From contig QMMT01000104.1 of the NCBI GenBank assembly GCA_003647385.1, positions 1 to 7,054 of the forward strand: a stretch of 7,054 nucleotides of DNA. The letters run 5' to 3'. The position numbers and the translations under genes were made by a program. Numbering within the stretch: position 1 is the stretch's first letter; each line of letters starts with the position of its first letter. The notes under the pieces were generated by a model, which saw only the letters and a list, made by a program, of their open reading frames with translations, was not told where the DNA came from and did no database searches. This document shows positions 1-6,885 of the stretch, piece after piece. This DNA comes from Deltaproteobacteria bacterium. Lineage in GTDB: Bacteria > Desulfobacterota > Desulfobacteria > Desulfobacterales > Desulfobacteraceae.

Positions 1-2252
1 GTTGAAATCATATATCTGGGGATTTCTCTTCCTGATCCTTCTCTTCTGACTTTTGTGGCAATATCAACGACATCATAGGAATCCACCGGGTGGTCGATAT
101 TCCATTTTTGCTGAAGGGCAAGCCCTGCAACATAGAGATGGTGAAATTCAATGCCTGCTTTCCGCATGCGGTAGGCAAGGGAATGGATCTGAACATCTGA
201 ATCATTGACGCCTCCGAACAGGGCAGTATTGCCATACACGGTTATGCCTTTATTGTTCAGTCTTCTGACAAGCTTTGCATGGGTATCGGTTATTTCACTG
301 CCTAAGGTAAACCAGGTTTCGATTTCCAGCCTTAAAGGATTCACCACACAAAGATTATTTAACTCTCCAAGGGTATTGATAACAGCCCGTGTGTAGGATT
401 CTGGAGCTGTATTAAATTTCTTGCTGACCAGCCGGACAGCATTCACGTGGGGAATATCCTTTAAACTTTTAATAAGTTGCTTTATGTAAAAAAGAGAGGC
501 TGTGGTATCTGTTGACGAGGCGATGATCACATCGGTAATCCTGTCATCTGATCTGATGTAATCAATTTCTTTTTCAGATGCCCGGGCATCCATCTCAACT
601 CTTGTTTCATGAAGCCGGAAAAGTTTTTCAAGACCGGTGTCCACAATGGATGGCGCTGTTTGTCTTTCATGACTTAATCTATATTGAAGTGTTTTAATAT
701 CATCTGTTGAGGCAAATGTTTTTTTACTGACAACCTTTTTGGGTCTGGGGCCGTGAAGCAGCGCCTCATCACCGATCTGTGCCATATACTGAATATCAAT
801 GGTGCCTTCATCATTCACCCGTATATTGGAAAGCGTATTAGCCAGAGGGGCAAAGGATTTAAAATAATCCGGTGTATAAGGGGTTCTGATCCAGATAAAA
901 TTATCATTGCCTTCCACCTTTTCCACCGCCCATCCGCTGGTATACCAGTCCATTTTTCCAATGGGGGTTGCGGTACAGATCCTTGGGATGATCCTGTCTG
1001 ATAAATGAGCACGAAGATAATTGGCAATACCGATTCCTTTGGACAGGGAACTCCAGTAAATGCTGTTCCCATGGATAGGACTGCAGGGAATATAAATATA
1101 GTGGAGCTCGGCACCGGCGCCTCGCAACAGACTGAAAAGTTTTACCAGTTCAGGGCCTTTGTCATTGCAGTTGCTCAAAAACGGGGTCTGGACATATACG
1201 GCAATCCCATTGTTGACAAGATCGGTTATAATATCAAGGCTTTCAGGTGAGACTTCATCCGGGTGGATAAAATGGGTGGCCACTTCCATTCGTTTACCGT
1301 GCTGCTGTAGTTCAAAACTCTTTTGCTTAAGGTATTTCAGATAAGCCCCTTCCTTTGCAAGGAAAAGATCCGGGTAATAGGAAATGGATCGTGTGGCAAG
1401 GCGAAGGGTCTGGACATGGTCCACCTGCATAAGCCCGTCGATGGTTGCTGCCATATTGGCTCTGTTCATAAAAGGATCACCCCCGGTCACAACAATTTCT
1501 TTGACTGACAAAGAATCCTTTACATGCTGAACCGCTTTTTCAACATCCTTCACGTTGGGGTTCTGTTCATTTCTGGAATCTTTATGTTTTCTGAAACAAA
1601 ACCGGCAGTAAACCGGACAGGTCATGTTTAAAAGAAAGATCACCCGGTTCTGGTACATCTGTTCCAAAAGACCGTCATGGAACTGGCCAATCCAGGTATT
1701 GGTATGACCACCCGAATCCAGTTCCTCAGTAAACGGCAGATACTGATAGGCTACATCCTTTGATACCAGCATCTGGCGGATGGTATGACGGGATAATCGG
1801 ACCGGGTATGTATCCATCACCTGTTGGAGTTGTTCGCGGTCTTTTTCCAAGACAGGAAGATGCGTCACCGTCTCAAGCTGATGGGTATCTTTAATGGAAA
1901 TATATCCATGTCCCGGTAGAACCTGCTCAAGGATTGCCATGAGCAGAAGATGGGGAATTTCTATCTGATTCAGCCTTATTTTTTTCATTTCCCCATCAGC
2001 AATTGATGATAAAATATGGGTAAAAAAATTTTCCGGGTTATTGGGATATCCTGATTCTTTCAAAAGAGTTGAAAATTTTTCAGTTCCTACACCCCCTCCT
2101 GTTATGCTGCAGAATTGTTTTCCTGCAAGCGGTATCGTCCCATAGATATCAAGAAATTCAGTCACAGCGCCTGTCAAAGCGCCCAGACTTACATCTGTTT
2201 TTTTTCCTGAATATTTAAATTCTATGTGTATTGAACGATCATTTTCTTCCAT
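1..2252 (-). CDS. KamA-family radical SAM/PLP aminomutase-like protein with a second degenerate barrel (C-terminus cut off by window edge)
   Basis: The frame is open from ATG 2252 to the window edge (750 codons, no stop), so the gene is partial. An AAAGGA at 2261-2266, 8 nt upstream, fixes the start. Residues 1-150 are unassigned. Residues 151-203 resemble the KamA pre-cluster region. The radical SAM [4Fe-4S] motif CPVYCRFC has Cys212, Cys216 and Cys219, followed by R221, the KamA carboxylate-binding position. TGGDP lies at 256-260, THFIHPDEVSPE at 326-337, and the candidate PLP Schiff-base lysine is K433 in TATPIGK. KamA enzymes move an alpha-amino group to the beta carbon using SAM and PLP in the cytoplasm. 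The lysine-binding aspartates of lysine 2,3-aminomutase are not conserved here (S391; A428 or C426). Residues about 555-750 resemble a second KamA barrel without cluster cysteines. The visible part alone is far longer than ordinary KamA (about 400-470 residues). Family is secure; substrate and reaction are unknown. Confidence 0.9.
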   Translation of the reverse strand, partial: MEENDRSIHIEFKYSGKKTDVSLGALTGAVTEFLDIYGTIPLAGKQFCSITGGGVGTEKFSTLLKESGYPNNPENFFTHILSSIADGEMKKIRLNQIEIPHLLLMAILEQVLPGHGYISIKDTHQLETVTHLPVLEKDREQLQQVMDTYPVRLSRHTIRQMLVSKDVAYQYLPFTEELDSGGHTNTWIGQFHDGLLEQMYQNRVIFLLNMTCPVYCRFCFRKHKDSRNEQNPNVKDVEKAVQHVKDSLSVKEIVVTGGDPFMNRANMAATIDGLMQVDHVQTLRLATRSISYYPDLFLAKEGAYLKYLKQKSFELQQHGKRMEVATHFIHPDEVSPESLDIITDLVNNGIAVYVQTPFLSNCNDKGPELVKLFSLLRGAGAELHYIYIPCSPIHGNSIYWSSLSKGIGIANYLRAHLSDRIIPRICTATPIGKMDWYTSGWAVEKVEGNDNFIWIRTPYTPDYFKSFAPLANTLSNIRVNDEGTIDIQYMAQIGDEALLHGPRPKKVVSKKTFASTDDIKTLQYRLSHERQTAPSIVDTGLEKLFRLHETRVEMDARASEKEIDYIRSDDRITDVIIASSTDTTASLFYIKQLIKSLKDIPHVNAVRLVSKKFNTAPESYTRAVINTLGELNNLCVVNPLRLEIETWFTLGSEITDTHAKLVRRLNNKGITVYGNTALFGGVNDSDVQIHSLAYRMRKAGIEFHHLYVAGLALQQKWNIDHPVDSYDVVDIATKVRREGSGREIPRYMIS

Positions 2253-2260
2253 TGCACTAT

Positions 2261-2266
2261 TCCTTT
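2261..2266 (-). promoter_or_regulatory. Ribosome binding site of the radical SAM gene
   Basis: AAAGGA on the minus strand lies 8 nt before ATG 2252. It supports independent translation initiation of this gene after the 82-nt gap from the preceding small gene, and it decides the start. Confidence 0.7.
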
Positions 2267-2334
2267 AAACAAATATGTCTTTTCCAAGTTGCCCGGGAAC
2301 ATGATAATTTCCGGATTTCCATTTATTTTAAAAT

Positions 2335-2667
2335 TTAGGTTTCTGCCTTATATAAATAGTATACGGTACCTTTTGGAAATCCGTATCCTATAACTTTCCC
2401 CAATGTTTCATCTTCATTCCCCGGATCAATCTGTATGACCAGATACTCTTTTGAATCTGTGGCGTCACAGACTTTTTTCCAGGTATAGCCGCCTTTTTTC
2501 AAATATTGATATGCGATAATGGTTTCAGAAAAAATAGAGTCTGCCTGTTTGTTTAAATCATTTTCAAATATGATATAGCTCCTTTCCGGATCAAGATTTT
2601 TCTTAATCCAGCCAAAACTTTTTTGAATCATTTTATGATCTGAAAAATCCTTAAACATTTTTTTCAT
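2335..2667 (-). CDS. Small conserved-looking protein of unknown function, translationally coupled to the ATPase gene
   Basis: This is a 110-residue protein that I do not recognise. Its ATG at 2667 overlaps the ATPase stop codon by one base (TGATG), and no clear Shine-Dalgarno precedes it, so it probably depends on translational coupling. A TTG one codon upstream and an in-frame ATG at 2658 are alternatives. It is soluble, with no signal peptide, membrane segment or cysteine pair (one Cys, in KKVCDATDSK). The N-terminal third is Lys-rich and probably helical (MFKDFSDHKMIQKSFGWIKK). The rest alternates predicted strands and helices (RSYIIFEN, SETIIAYQYLKKGGY, EYLVIQIDPG, GTVYYLYKAE), suggesting a small alpha/beta fold. 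It sits between the ABC ATPase and the radical SAM enzyme, so it may be an accessory or regulatory partner of either; that is inference from position only. Codon use looks like its neighbours. Confidence 0.8.
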   Translation of the reverse strand: MKKMFKDFSDHKMIQKSFGWIKKNLDPERSYIIFENDLNKQADSIFSETIIAYQYLKKGGYTWKKVCDATDSKEYLVIQIDPGNEDETLGKVIGYGFPKGTVYYLYKAET

Positions 2668-3764
2668 CAAACTTTAAGTACACGGCAGTTCGCTGGCACA
2701 ACTTTCATAAACACCTCATCACCCCGCCGGTATGGAGATCGTTTGACAAAATTTATCGCATGCATCACAAGCTTGTTATTCAGTTCTACAAAATAACTGA
2801 CTTCACCCCCCATATAGCTGCGATCCATTATTTTCCCAAAAAAAACATTCATCTCCTGGTCCGGGACATAGTCGGCCTTGTATCCCAGTATCAGTTTTTG
2901 TGCCCGGATAACCATTTCCACTTTGTCGCCCTTTTCATATGCTCCTGCCGGGATCGCAAGACAGGGCCTGTTATCTTCCAGGATGACACTCAAATAATCA
3001 CCTTTCTTCTCCTCTACAATGGCATTGATAAAATTGGAATGCCCGAGAAAGTCTGCTACAAAATGGTTGACCGAATTGTTGTAGACTTCTTCAGGAGTGC
3101 CCTGCTGCTGGATAAACCCGTCTTTCATGACCACAACTTTATCTGACATGGACAAGGCTTCCCTCTGATCATGGGTCACAAAAATGGTGGTAACCCCAAG
3201 ATCCTGCTGAAGGTTGTCAATCTCTCTTCTCATATCCTCCCTCAAATTTTCATCAAGGGCGGATAAAGGTTCATCCATTAAAAGAACATCCGGCTCAATA
3301 ACGATGGCTCTTGCAAGGGCAATCCTCTGTTGCTGTCCTCCTGACAGCTGGGATGGTTTTCTATCTCCAACACCCGGAAGTCTTACCATTTCCAGCGCTT
3401 TCTCAACCTTTTCTTTCATAATGGCTTTTGAGGCACTTCTGTACTTGAGTCCAAAAGCCACATTATCAAAAATTGTTTTATGGGGGAAAAGTGCATAGTT
3501 TTGAAAAATGATGCCCAGATTTCTCTTGTGGATGGGTGTATCATTAATCCTTTTGCCTTTGATGTAAATATCACCCTGGGTGGGTTCCTCCAAACCTGCA
3601 AGCATTCGTAAAAGTGTTGTTTTACCACATCCAGAGGGACCTAAAAGTGTTACCAGAGACCCTTCCGGAATTTCAAGATCCATCTTTTTAACGGCAACCA
3701 CTTCCCCATACCGTTTTTCAATTCCTTTGAACTTTACAAATGCGGCATCTTTTTCTTGATTCAA
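2667..3764 (-). CDS. potA: PotA-type ABC transporter ATP-binding protein
   Basis: This is the ATPase that powers the importer from the cytoplasmic face. Counting from the start chosen here (365 residues), all nucleotide-binding motifs are intact: Walker A GPSGCGKT at 42-49, Q-loop Q88 in FQNYALFPH, signature LSGGQQQR at 140-147, Walker B VLLMDEP at 160-166 with catalytic E165, D-loop SALD and switch H198 in VTHDQ. The last ~120 residues form the TOBE-type regulatory domain usual in PotA/MalK-like ATPases, and overall length is normal for the family. The frame is open to a TTG at 3788, but that codon follows a hairpin by four bases and lacks a Shine-Dalgarno. The TTG at 3764 has GGGAG nine bases upstream and is preferred. 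Family assignment is firm. PotA-like ATPases serve polyamines and also other substrates, so the symbol does not prove polyamine transport. Confidence 0.95.
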   Translation of the reverse strand: MNQEKDAAFVKFKGIEKRYGEVVAVKKMDLEIPEGSLVTLLGPSGCGKTTLLRMLAGLEEPTQGDIYIKGKRINDTPIHKRNLGIIFQNYALFPHKTIFDNVAFGLKYRSASKAIMKEKVEKALEMVRLPGVGDRKPSQLSGGQQQRIALARAIVIEPDVLLMDEPLSALDENLREDMRREIDNLQQDLGVTTIFVTHDQREALSMSDKVVVMKDGFIQQQGTPEEVYNNSVNHFVADFLGHSNFINAIVEEKKGDYLSVILEDNRPCLAIPAGAYEKGDKVEMVIRAQKLILGYKADYVPDQEMNVFFGKIMDRSYMGGEVSYFVELNNKLVMHAINFVKRSPYRRGDEVFMKVVPANCRVLKV

Positions 3765-3773
3765 AACATCTAT

Positions 3774-3778
3774 CTCCC
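3774..3778 (-). promoter_or_regulatory. Ribosome binding site that favours TTG 3764 as the ATPase start
   Basis: GGGAG on the minus strand lies 9 nt before TTG 3764. The upstream alternative, TTG 3788, has no comparable site and immediately follows a predicted hairpin. No in-frame ATG exists near the N-terminus, so a TTG start is likely either way. Confidence 0.5.
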
Positions 3779-3792
3779 AAACGGTCAAAAGG

Positions 3793-3851
3793 AATTTTCA
3801 GAACCTGTCGGCCTGATGCTGACTGATTCAGCCCTACAAGTCCTGAAAATT
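3793..3851 (-). promoter_or_regulatory. Long intercistronic RNA hairpin between the binding-protein and ATPase genes
   Basis: Bases 3793-3808 and 3836-3851 are inverted complements over 16 positions. As minus-strand RNA they pair along the full length with only two G-U wobbles. The 27-nt apical region can fold further (GCTGA at 3818-3822 with TCAGC at 3828-3832). The 3' side is followed by CCTTTTG rather than a long U-tract, so a strong intrinsic terminator is unlikely. Such hairpins after solute-binding-protein genes often block 3' exonucleases or partly attenuate transcription, giving more binding protein than ATPase. That role is inferred. Confidence 0.7.
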
Positions 3852-3862
3852 GTTGAATAAAC

Positions 3863-5023
3863 TTACTTGCCGGCCATTATTCTGTCCCATTTTTCAGCCC
3901 ACGCAAGTTGGTGGCCATTCCAGTATGCAGGATCTGCAAACTTATACCCATTCAGCTTGCCAGTAGGGTCAAATGCCGGTAATTTTTTAATTTCATCCGG
4001 CATGGCAACTTTTGTGGGGTCAAGACTTGACGGATAGCCCTGGCCGATGGCAACGGCTTTAGCAGCCTCAGGTTCAATCATAAAATTGAGCAGTTTTTGC
4101 GCCACATCAAGATCTGTCCCCTTTAGTACATACATGTATTCCATCCAGGAATAAGTACCTTTTGGTGCAAGATATCCAATCGGATGACCCTCTTTTTGCA
4201 GCAATCCTACCCTGCCTGACCAGGCAACCGTTGCATAAATATCACCATTTCCCAGAAGACTCATCAGCTCGGAACCGGATGCCCAGTATTTTTTAATCAT
4301 GCCTCTTTGTTCTTTTAAAGCTGCCCAGATGGCTTTCTCGTCTTTGATATTGTTTGGGTCCTGTCCGGTATGAAGCGCTGCATACCACATGTTAGTGATA
4401 TGATCTCCACCCCAGGAACCCAGTTTTCCGTTAAGGCTCTTGTCATATAATAAGGATGCACCTAGTTCTTCCGCTTTTGCCTTGGATATTTTTTCCGTAT
4501 TATAGGCAATACCGGTTTGACCTAAATCATAAGGCACTGCAGAAAGCGTTCCCTTACTGATACCTTTCAGGGTGTTCGTCATTTTGCTCATGACATTCTT
4601 AAGATTGGGTATTTTACTTTCATCCAGCTCAACACCAAACCCGAGATCTGTATAGCGGGCATAATCATAAACAGCACTCAAATGGGCGATATTGAATTCT
4701 CCGCCAGGGGGATAAGAGGCTTTTACCTGTGTTAAAAAGGCAGCCATACCCGTAAAAGCCGCGTCAATCACTTTAACTCCGGTGGCTTTGGTAAATGGAT
4801 CAAATGCAAACTTTCTCAATGCTTCAGAGGTCGACCCTCCCCAGGAATGGACGGTGATGGATTTTGCGGCAAATGCATTTTGTACAAGCCCAAAGGGCCC
4901 TCCTGAAAGGCCCAGTGCAGCACCTGAAATTCCAATGAATTTTACAAAGTCACGTCTTGAGATATTGCCTTGGCTGTAACTTTCATAAACATCATCAAAC
5001 TTTTTCTTCAAATCTTTTCCCAT
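3863..5023 (-). CDS. Tat-exported PotD-like ABC transporter solute-binding protein
   Basis: This is the periplasmic ligand receptor of the importer, 386 residues. The N-terminus has an unusually long charged n-region, then a twin-arginine motif SRRDFVK at 22-28, a hydrophobic stretch (FIGISGAALGL) and a probable signal-peptidase site after AFA at 50-52. It is therefore probably exported folded by the Tat pathway. The mature protein begins KSITVHSWGG and continues with the pattern of spermidine/putrescine and related extracellular solute-binding proteins (about 330 residues mature, normal for the class). The start is supported by AAGGAG seven bases upstream of ATG 5023. It lies 71 bp after the second permease gene and is followed by the hairpin at 3793-3851. 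Ligand identity cannot be read from the sequence: polyamines are the default guess, but other amines, amino acids or cations are possible, so no symbol is given. Confidence 0.93.
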   Translation of the reverse strand: MGKDLKKKFDDVYESYSQGNISRRDFVKFIGISGAALGLSGGPFGLVQNAFAAKSITVHSWGGSTSEALRKFAFDPFTKATGVKVIDAAFTGMAAFLTQVKASYPPGGEFNIAHLSAVYDYARYTDLGFGVELDESKIPNLKNVMSKMTNTLKGISKGTLSAVPYDLGQTGIAYNTEKISKAKAEELGASLLYDKSLNGKLGSWGGDHITNMWYAALHTGQDPNNIKDEKAIWAALKEQRGMIKKYWASGSELMSLLGNGDIYATVAWSGRVGLLQKEGHPIGYLAPKGTYSWMEYMYVLKGTDLDVAQKLLNFMIEPEAAKAVAIGQGYPSSLDPTKVAMPDEIKKLPAFDPTGKLNGYKFADPAYWNGHQLAWAEKWDRIMAGK

Positions 5024-5030
5024 TCTTTTT

Positions 5031-5036
5031 CTCCTT
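5031..5036 (-). promoter_or_regulatory. Strong ribosome binding site of the solute-binding protein gene
   Basis: AAGGAG on the minus strand, in a purine-rich run, lies 7 nt before ATG 5023. It is the best Shine-Dalgarno in the window, in line with the high expression that binding proteins usually need relative to their permeases. Confidence 0.75.
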
Positions 5037-5094
5037 TTTTCCTTAGAATTAAAAAATAATCATTTTATGCGCCATCTTGATCTTTAACCTTTGT

Positions 5095-5895
5095 TTATTC
5101 TCCTGTTCCTTTTGCAAACTTTCTTGAGACATATCCTGCAAGAAGAGGGATTGAAACCGTCAGGACAATCATGACGGCTCCCAGTGCATTTATCTCAGGG
5201 CTGATGGAATTTCTTAACATACCGAATATTTTAACCGGAACGGTCTGGTTCTGGGCGGTTGCCCAGAAAAGGGTTGCCGTTACATCGTCAAAGGATATGG
5301 TAAATGAAAACAGCATACCGGCAAAAACAGCCGGTGCCAGTAAGGGGAAGGTTATTTCCCGAAATGTTTGAAACGGGCTGGCACCGAGAGACAAAGCAGC
5401 TTCTTCATATTCTCTTTTAATCCCAACCAGCCGGGCCTGGACAATCAGAAGAACATAGGGCAGTGTCAAAACAACATGACCAATCAGCAACAATGCGAAA
5501 CTTTTTGGCTGTTGCAGCCATCTGATAAATAAGAGCAGGGCAACACCCAGTACAACTTCAGGGATCATTATGGGCGCAAGCAGAAGCGTGTTTAAAAAAT
5601 CTTTGCCCCGAAACTCATACCGTATAAAGGCCATGGCAGCCGGGACACCAATGGCGGTTGAAAATATGGCTGTCAAAGAGCCCAGGATCAGCGAATTTTT
5701 AAATGCATCAAGGATGGTAGAGTTATGGGAAAGCTTTACAAACCATTTAAAGCTGAATCCTTCCATGGGAAAAGAACCAAACTGTTGCGGATTAAACGCC
5801 AGGATAACAACGGCAATGATCGGGGCAAACATCCAGATATAAACCAGCAAAGTATACAGTTTGATGAGTGACCACCCTGAAATTTTTTTTCTCAT
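5095..5895 (-). CDS. potC: PotC-type ABC transporter permease
   Basis: This is the second inner-membrane subunit of the importer, 266 residues from ATG 5895. That start has GGGG six bases upstream; an in-frame TTG at 5907 is a weaker alternative. About six membrane segments are visible, near residues 9-33, 66-90, 102-124, 133-155, 188-208 and 236-256. The cytoplasmic EAA loop that docks on the ATPase is clear at 164-188 (EEAALSLGASPFQTFREITF, followed by PLLAP). Length and layout match PotC and similar permeases. The gene starts 28 bp after the PotB-type gene and is followed 71 bp later by the binding-protein gene, so the two permeases are almost certainly co-expressed as a heterodimer. The symbol marks family membership; the transported compound is not proven. 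Confidence 0.94.
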   Translation of the reverse strand: MRKKISGWSLIKLYTLLVYIWMFAPIIAVVILAFNPQQFGSFPMEGFSFKWFVKLSHNSTILDAFKNSLILGSLTAIFSTAIGVPAAMAFIRYEFRGKDFLNTLLLAPIMIPEVVLGVALLLFIRWLQQPKSFALLLIGHVVLTLPYVLLIVQARLVGIKREYEEAALSLGASPFQTFREITFPLLAPAVFAGMLFSFTISFDDVTATLFWATAQNQTVPVKIFGMLRNSISPEINALGAVMIVLTVSIPLLAGYVSRKFAKGTGE

Positions 5896-5901
5896 ATCAA
5901 T

Positions 5902-5905
5902 CCCC
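5902..5905 (-). promoter_or_regulatory. Ribosome binding site deciding the PotC-type start
   Basis: GGGG on the minus strand lies 6 nt before ATG 5895. It favours the ATG over the in-frame TTG four codons upstream. Confidence 0.45.
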
Positions 5906-5923
5906 AATGCTTCTTCTGCATAA

Positions 5924-6790
5924 TTATTCGTTGCTCAATGTTTTAAATATCTGGCCAATCCCCATATACCGGTTATAGGTGTAGACAATGGTCACCAGCA
6001 ACAGCAGCAAAATCGTGCTGATGGCCGAGCCAAACGGCCAGTCAAGGGTTCCGATAACTCTTTTAAAAATGAGATTGGCAATCATTTCATTTCCAGGACC
6101 GCCAAGGATCATGGGCGGAAGATAGGTCCCGCATGTTAACACAAAAACAAGCAGGCATCCTGCACTCACCCCGGGAAGGCTCAATGGCAGGGTAACCTCT
6201 CTAAATGCCTGCCATTCAGTACAGCCAAGGCTTTTTGCAGCCTCGGCAAGACTTTTATCGATTCCGTCAAGACTGACATAAATATTTAAAATCATAAAGG
6301 GGAGCAGGTATTGCAGCAGCCCCATGATAACGGCGCCTTCGTTATACAACATGGCAATCGGTTCCTGTATGAATCCGATTTTCATTAACACGTGGTTGAT
6401 CAGGCCTGAGTCCCCGAGAATATTAATCCAGCTCAAAGTCCGGATAATAAAGCTTATCCAGAAAGGCAGCATTACGATAATCATTAAAAACGGCTTGAAT
6501 CTGGATTCGGTTTTGTAAAAAAAATAGGCCGGGATATACCCCAAAATCAGGCAGAAAAAAACGGTTTCAAGCGCCACCCTGATGGTGCTCAATAAAATGG
6601 AAGGATAAAAAAAATCTTCAAAGAATTTTGCATAGTTGCCGAACTGAAAGGCAGGGATGTCCGCACCACTTGGTGCTCTTAGCCAGAAACTATACACAAT
6701 CACAAAGCAAACCGGTATAACCAGCAGAAAAAATACAGCGGTCAGGGATGGTGATAAAAGCAACCAGGGTTTCCACGGTTTTTCTTTCAT
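5924..6790 (-). CDS. potB: PotB-type ABC transporter permease
   Basis: This is the first gene of the operon, an inner-membrane permease of 288 residues from ATG 6790. An ATG two codons upstream at 6796 is in frame, but the AGGA at 6798-6801 is only one base from it and seven bases from 6790, so 6790 is preferred. Membrane segments lie near residues 9-36, 68-92, 100-123, 149-172, 207-230 and 253-272. The conserved EAA loop contacting the ATPase spans 183-207 (EAAKSLGCTEWQAF, then REVTLPLSLPG). Length and order match PotB-type permeases, whose usual partner is the PotC-type protein encoded 28 bp downstream. All of the leader DNA lies upstream, so regulation of the whole block probably acts here. 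Substrate is not determined by the sequence. Confidence 0.94.
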   Translation of the reverse strand: MKEKPWKPWLLLSPSLTAVFFLLVIPVCFVIVYSFWLRAPSGADIPAFQFGNYAKFFEDFFYPSILLSTIRVALETVFFCLILGYIPAYFFYKTESRFKPFLMIIVMLPFWISFIIRTLSWINILGDSGLINHVLMKIGFIQEPIAMLYNEGAVIMGLLQYLLPFMILNIYVSLDGIDKSLAEAAKSLGCTEWQAFREVTLPLSLPGVSAGCLLVFVLTCGTYLPPMILGGPGNEMIANLIFKRVIGTLDWPFGSAISTILLLLLVTIVYTYNRYMGIGQIFKTLSNE

Positions 6791-6797
6791 AGACATA

Positions 6798-6801
6798 TCC
6801 T
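6798..6801 (-). promoter_or_regulatory. Ribosome binding site deciding the PotB-type start
   Basis: AGGA on the minus strand is 7 nt before ATG 6790 but only 1 nt before ATG 6796, so the downstream ATG is the more likely initiator. Confidence 0.5.
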
Positions 6802-6885
6802 AATTGTAAGGTTTGAAATTCAATTCAAAAAATCTTCTATTTAATATAGCAATTTATGTGCCTGTCTTTATAACTATTTGAAAAT

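Noticed and set aside
815..1114. 99-codon minus-strand frame inside the radical SAM gene, in another register
   Set aside because: The overlapping frame from 2252 is continuous through this region and carries the KamA landmarks. The shorter frame is a shadow, not a sign of a frameshift.
1005..1508. Plus-strand frames (1005-1250, 1159-1344, 1323-1508) opposite the radical SAM gene
   Set aside because: They have no domain content and lie opposite the conserved region of the real gene.
1..2252. Bona fide lysine 2,3-aminomutase (ablA/kamA) of the N-acetyl-beta-lysine osmolyte pathway
   Set aside because: The lysine side-chain-binding aspartates are absent, the protein is far longer, and no AblB-type acetyltransferase gene is visible. 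The family name was kept without the symbol.
2257..2322. 21-residue minus-strand ORF ending at the ribosome binding site of the radical SAM gene, possible leader peptide
   Set aside because: It has no Shine-Dalgarno of its own and no run of regulatory codons or attenuator hairpins. Too short to support.
2760..3146. 128-codon plus-strand open frame antisense to the ATPase gene
   Set aside because: It lies wholly inside a well-supported gene with intact motifs on the other strand. Its product has no recognisable domain.
3793..3851. Intrinsic terminator after the binding-protein gene
   Set aside because: The stem is good, but only CCTTTTG follows it and the ATPase gene begins at once. It was kept as an intercistronic hairpin instead.
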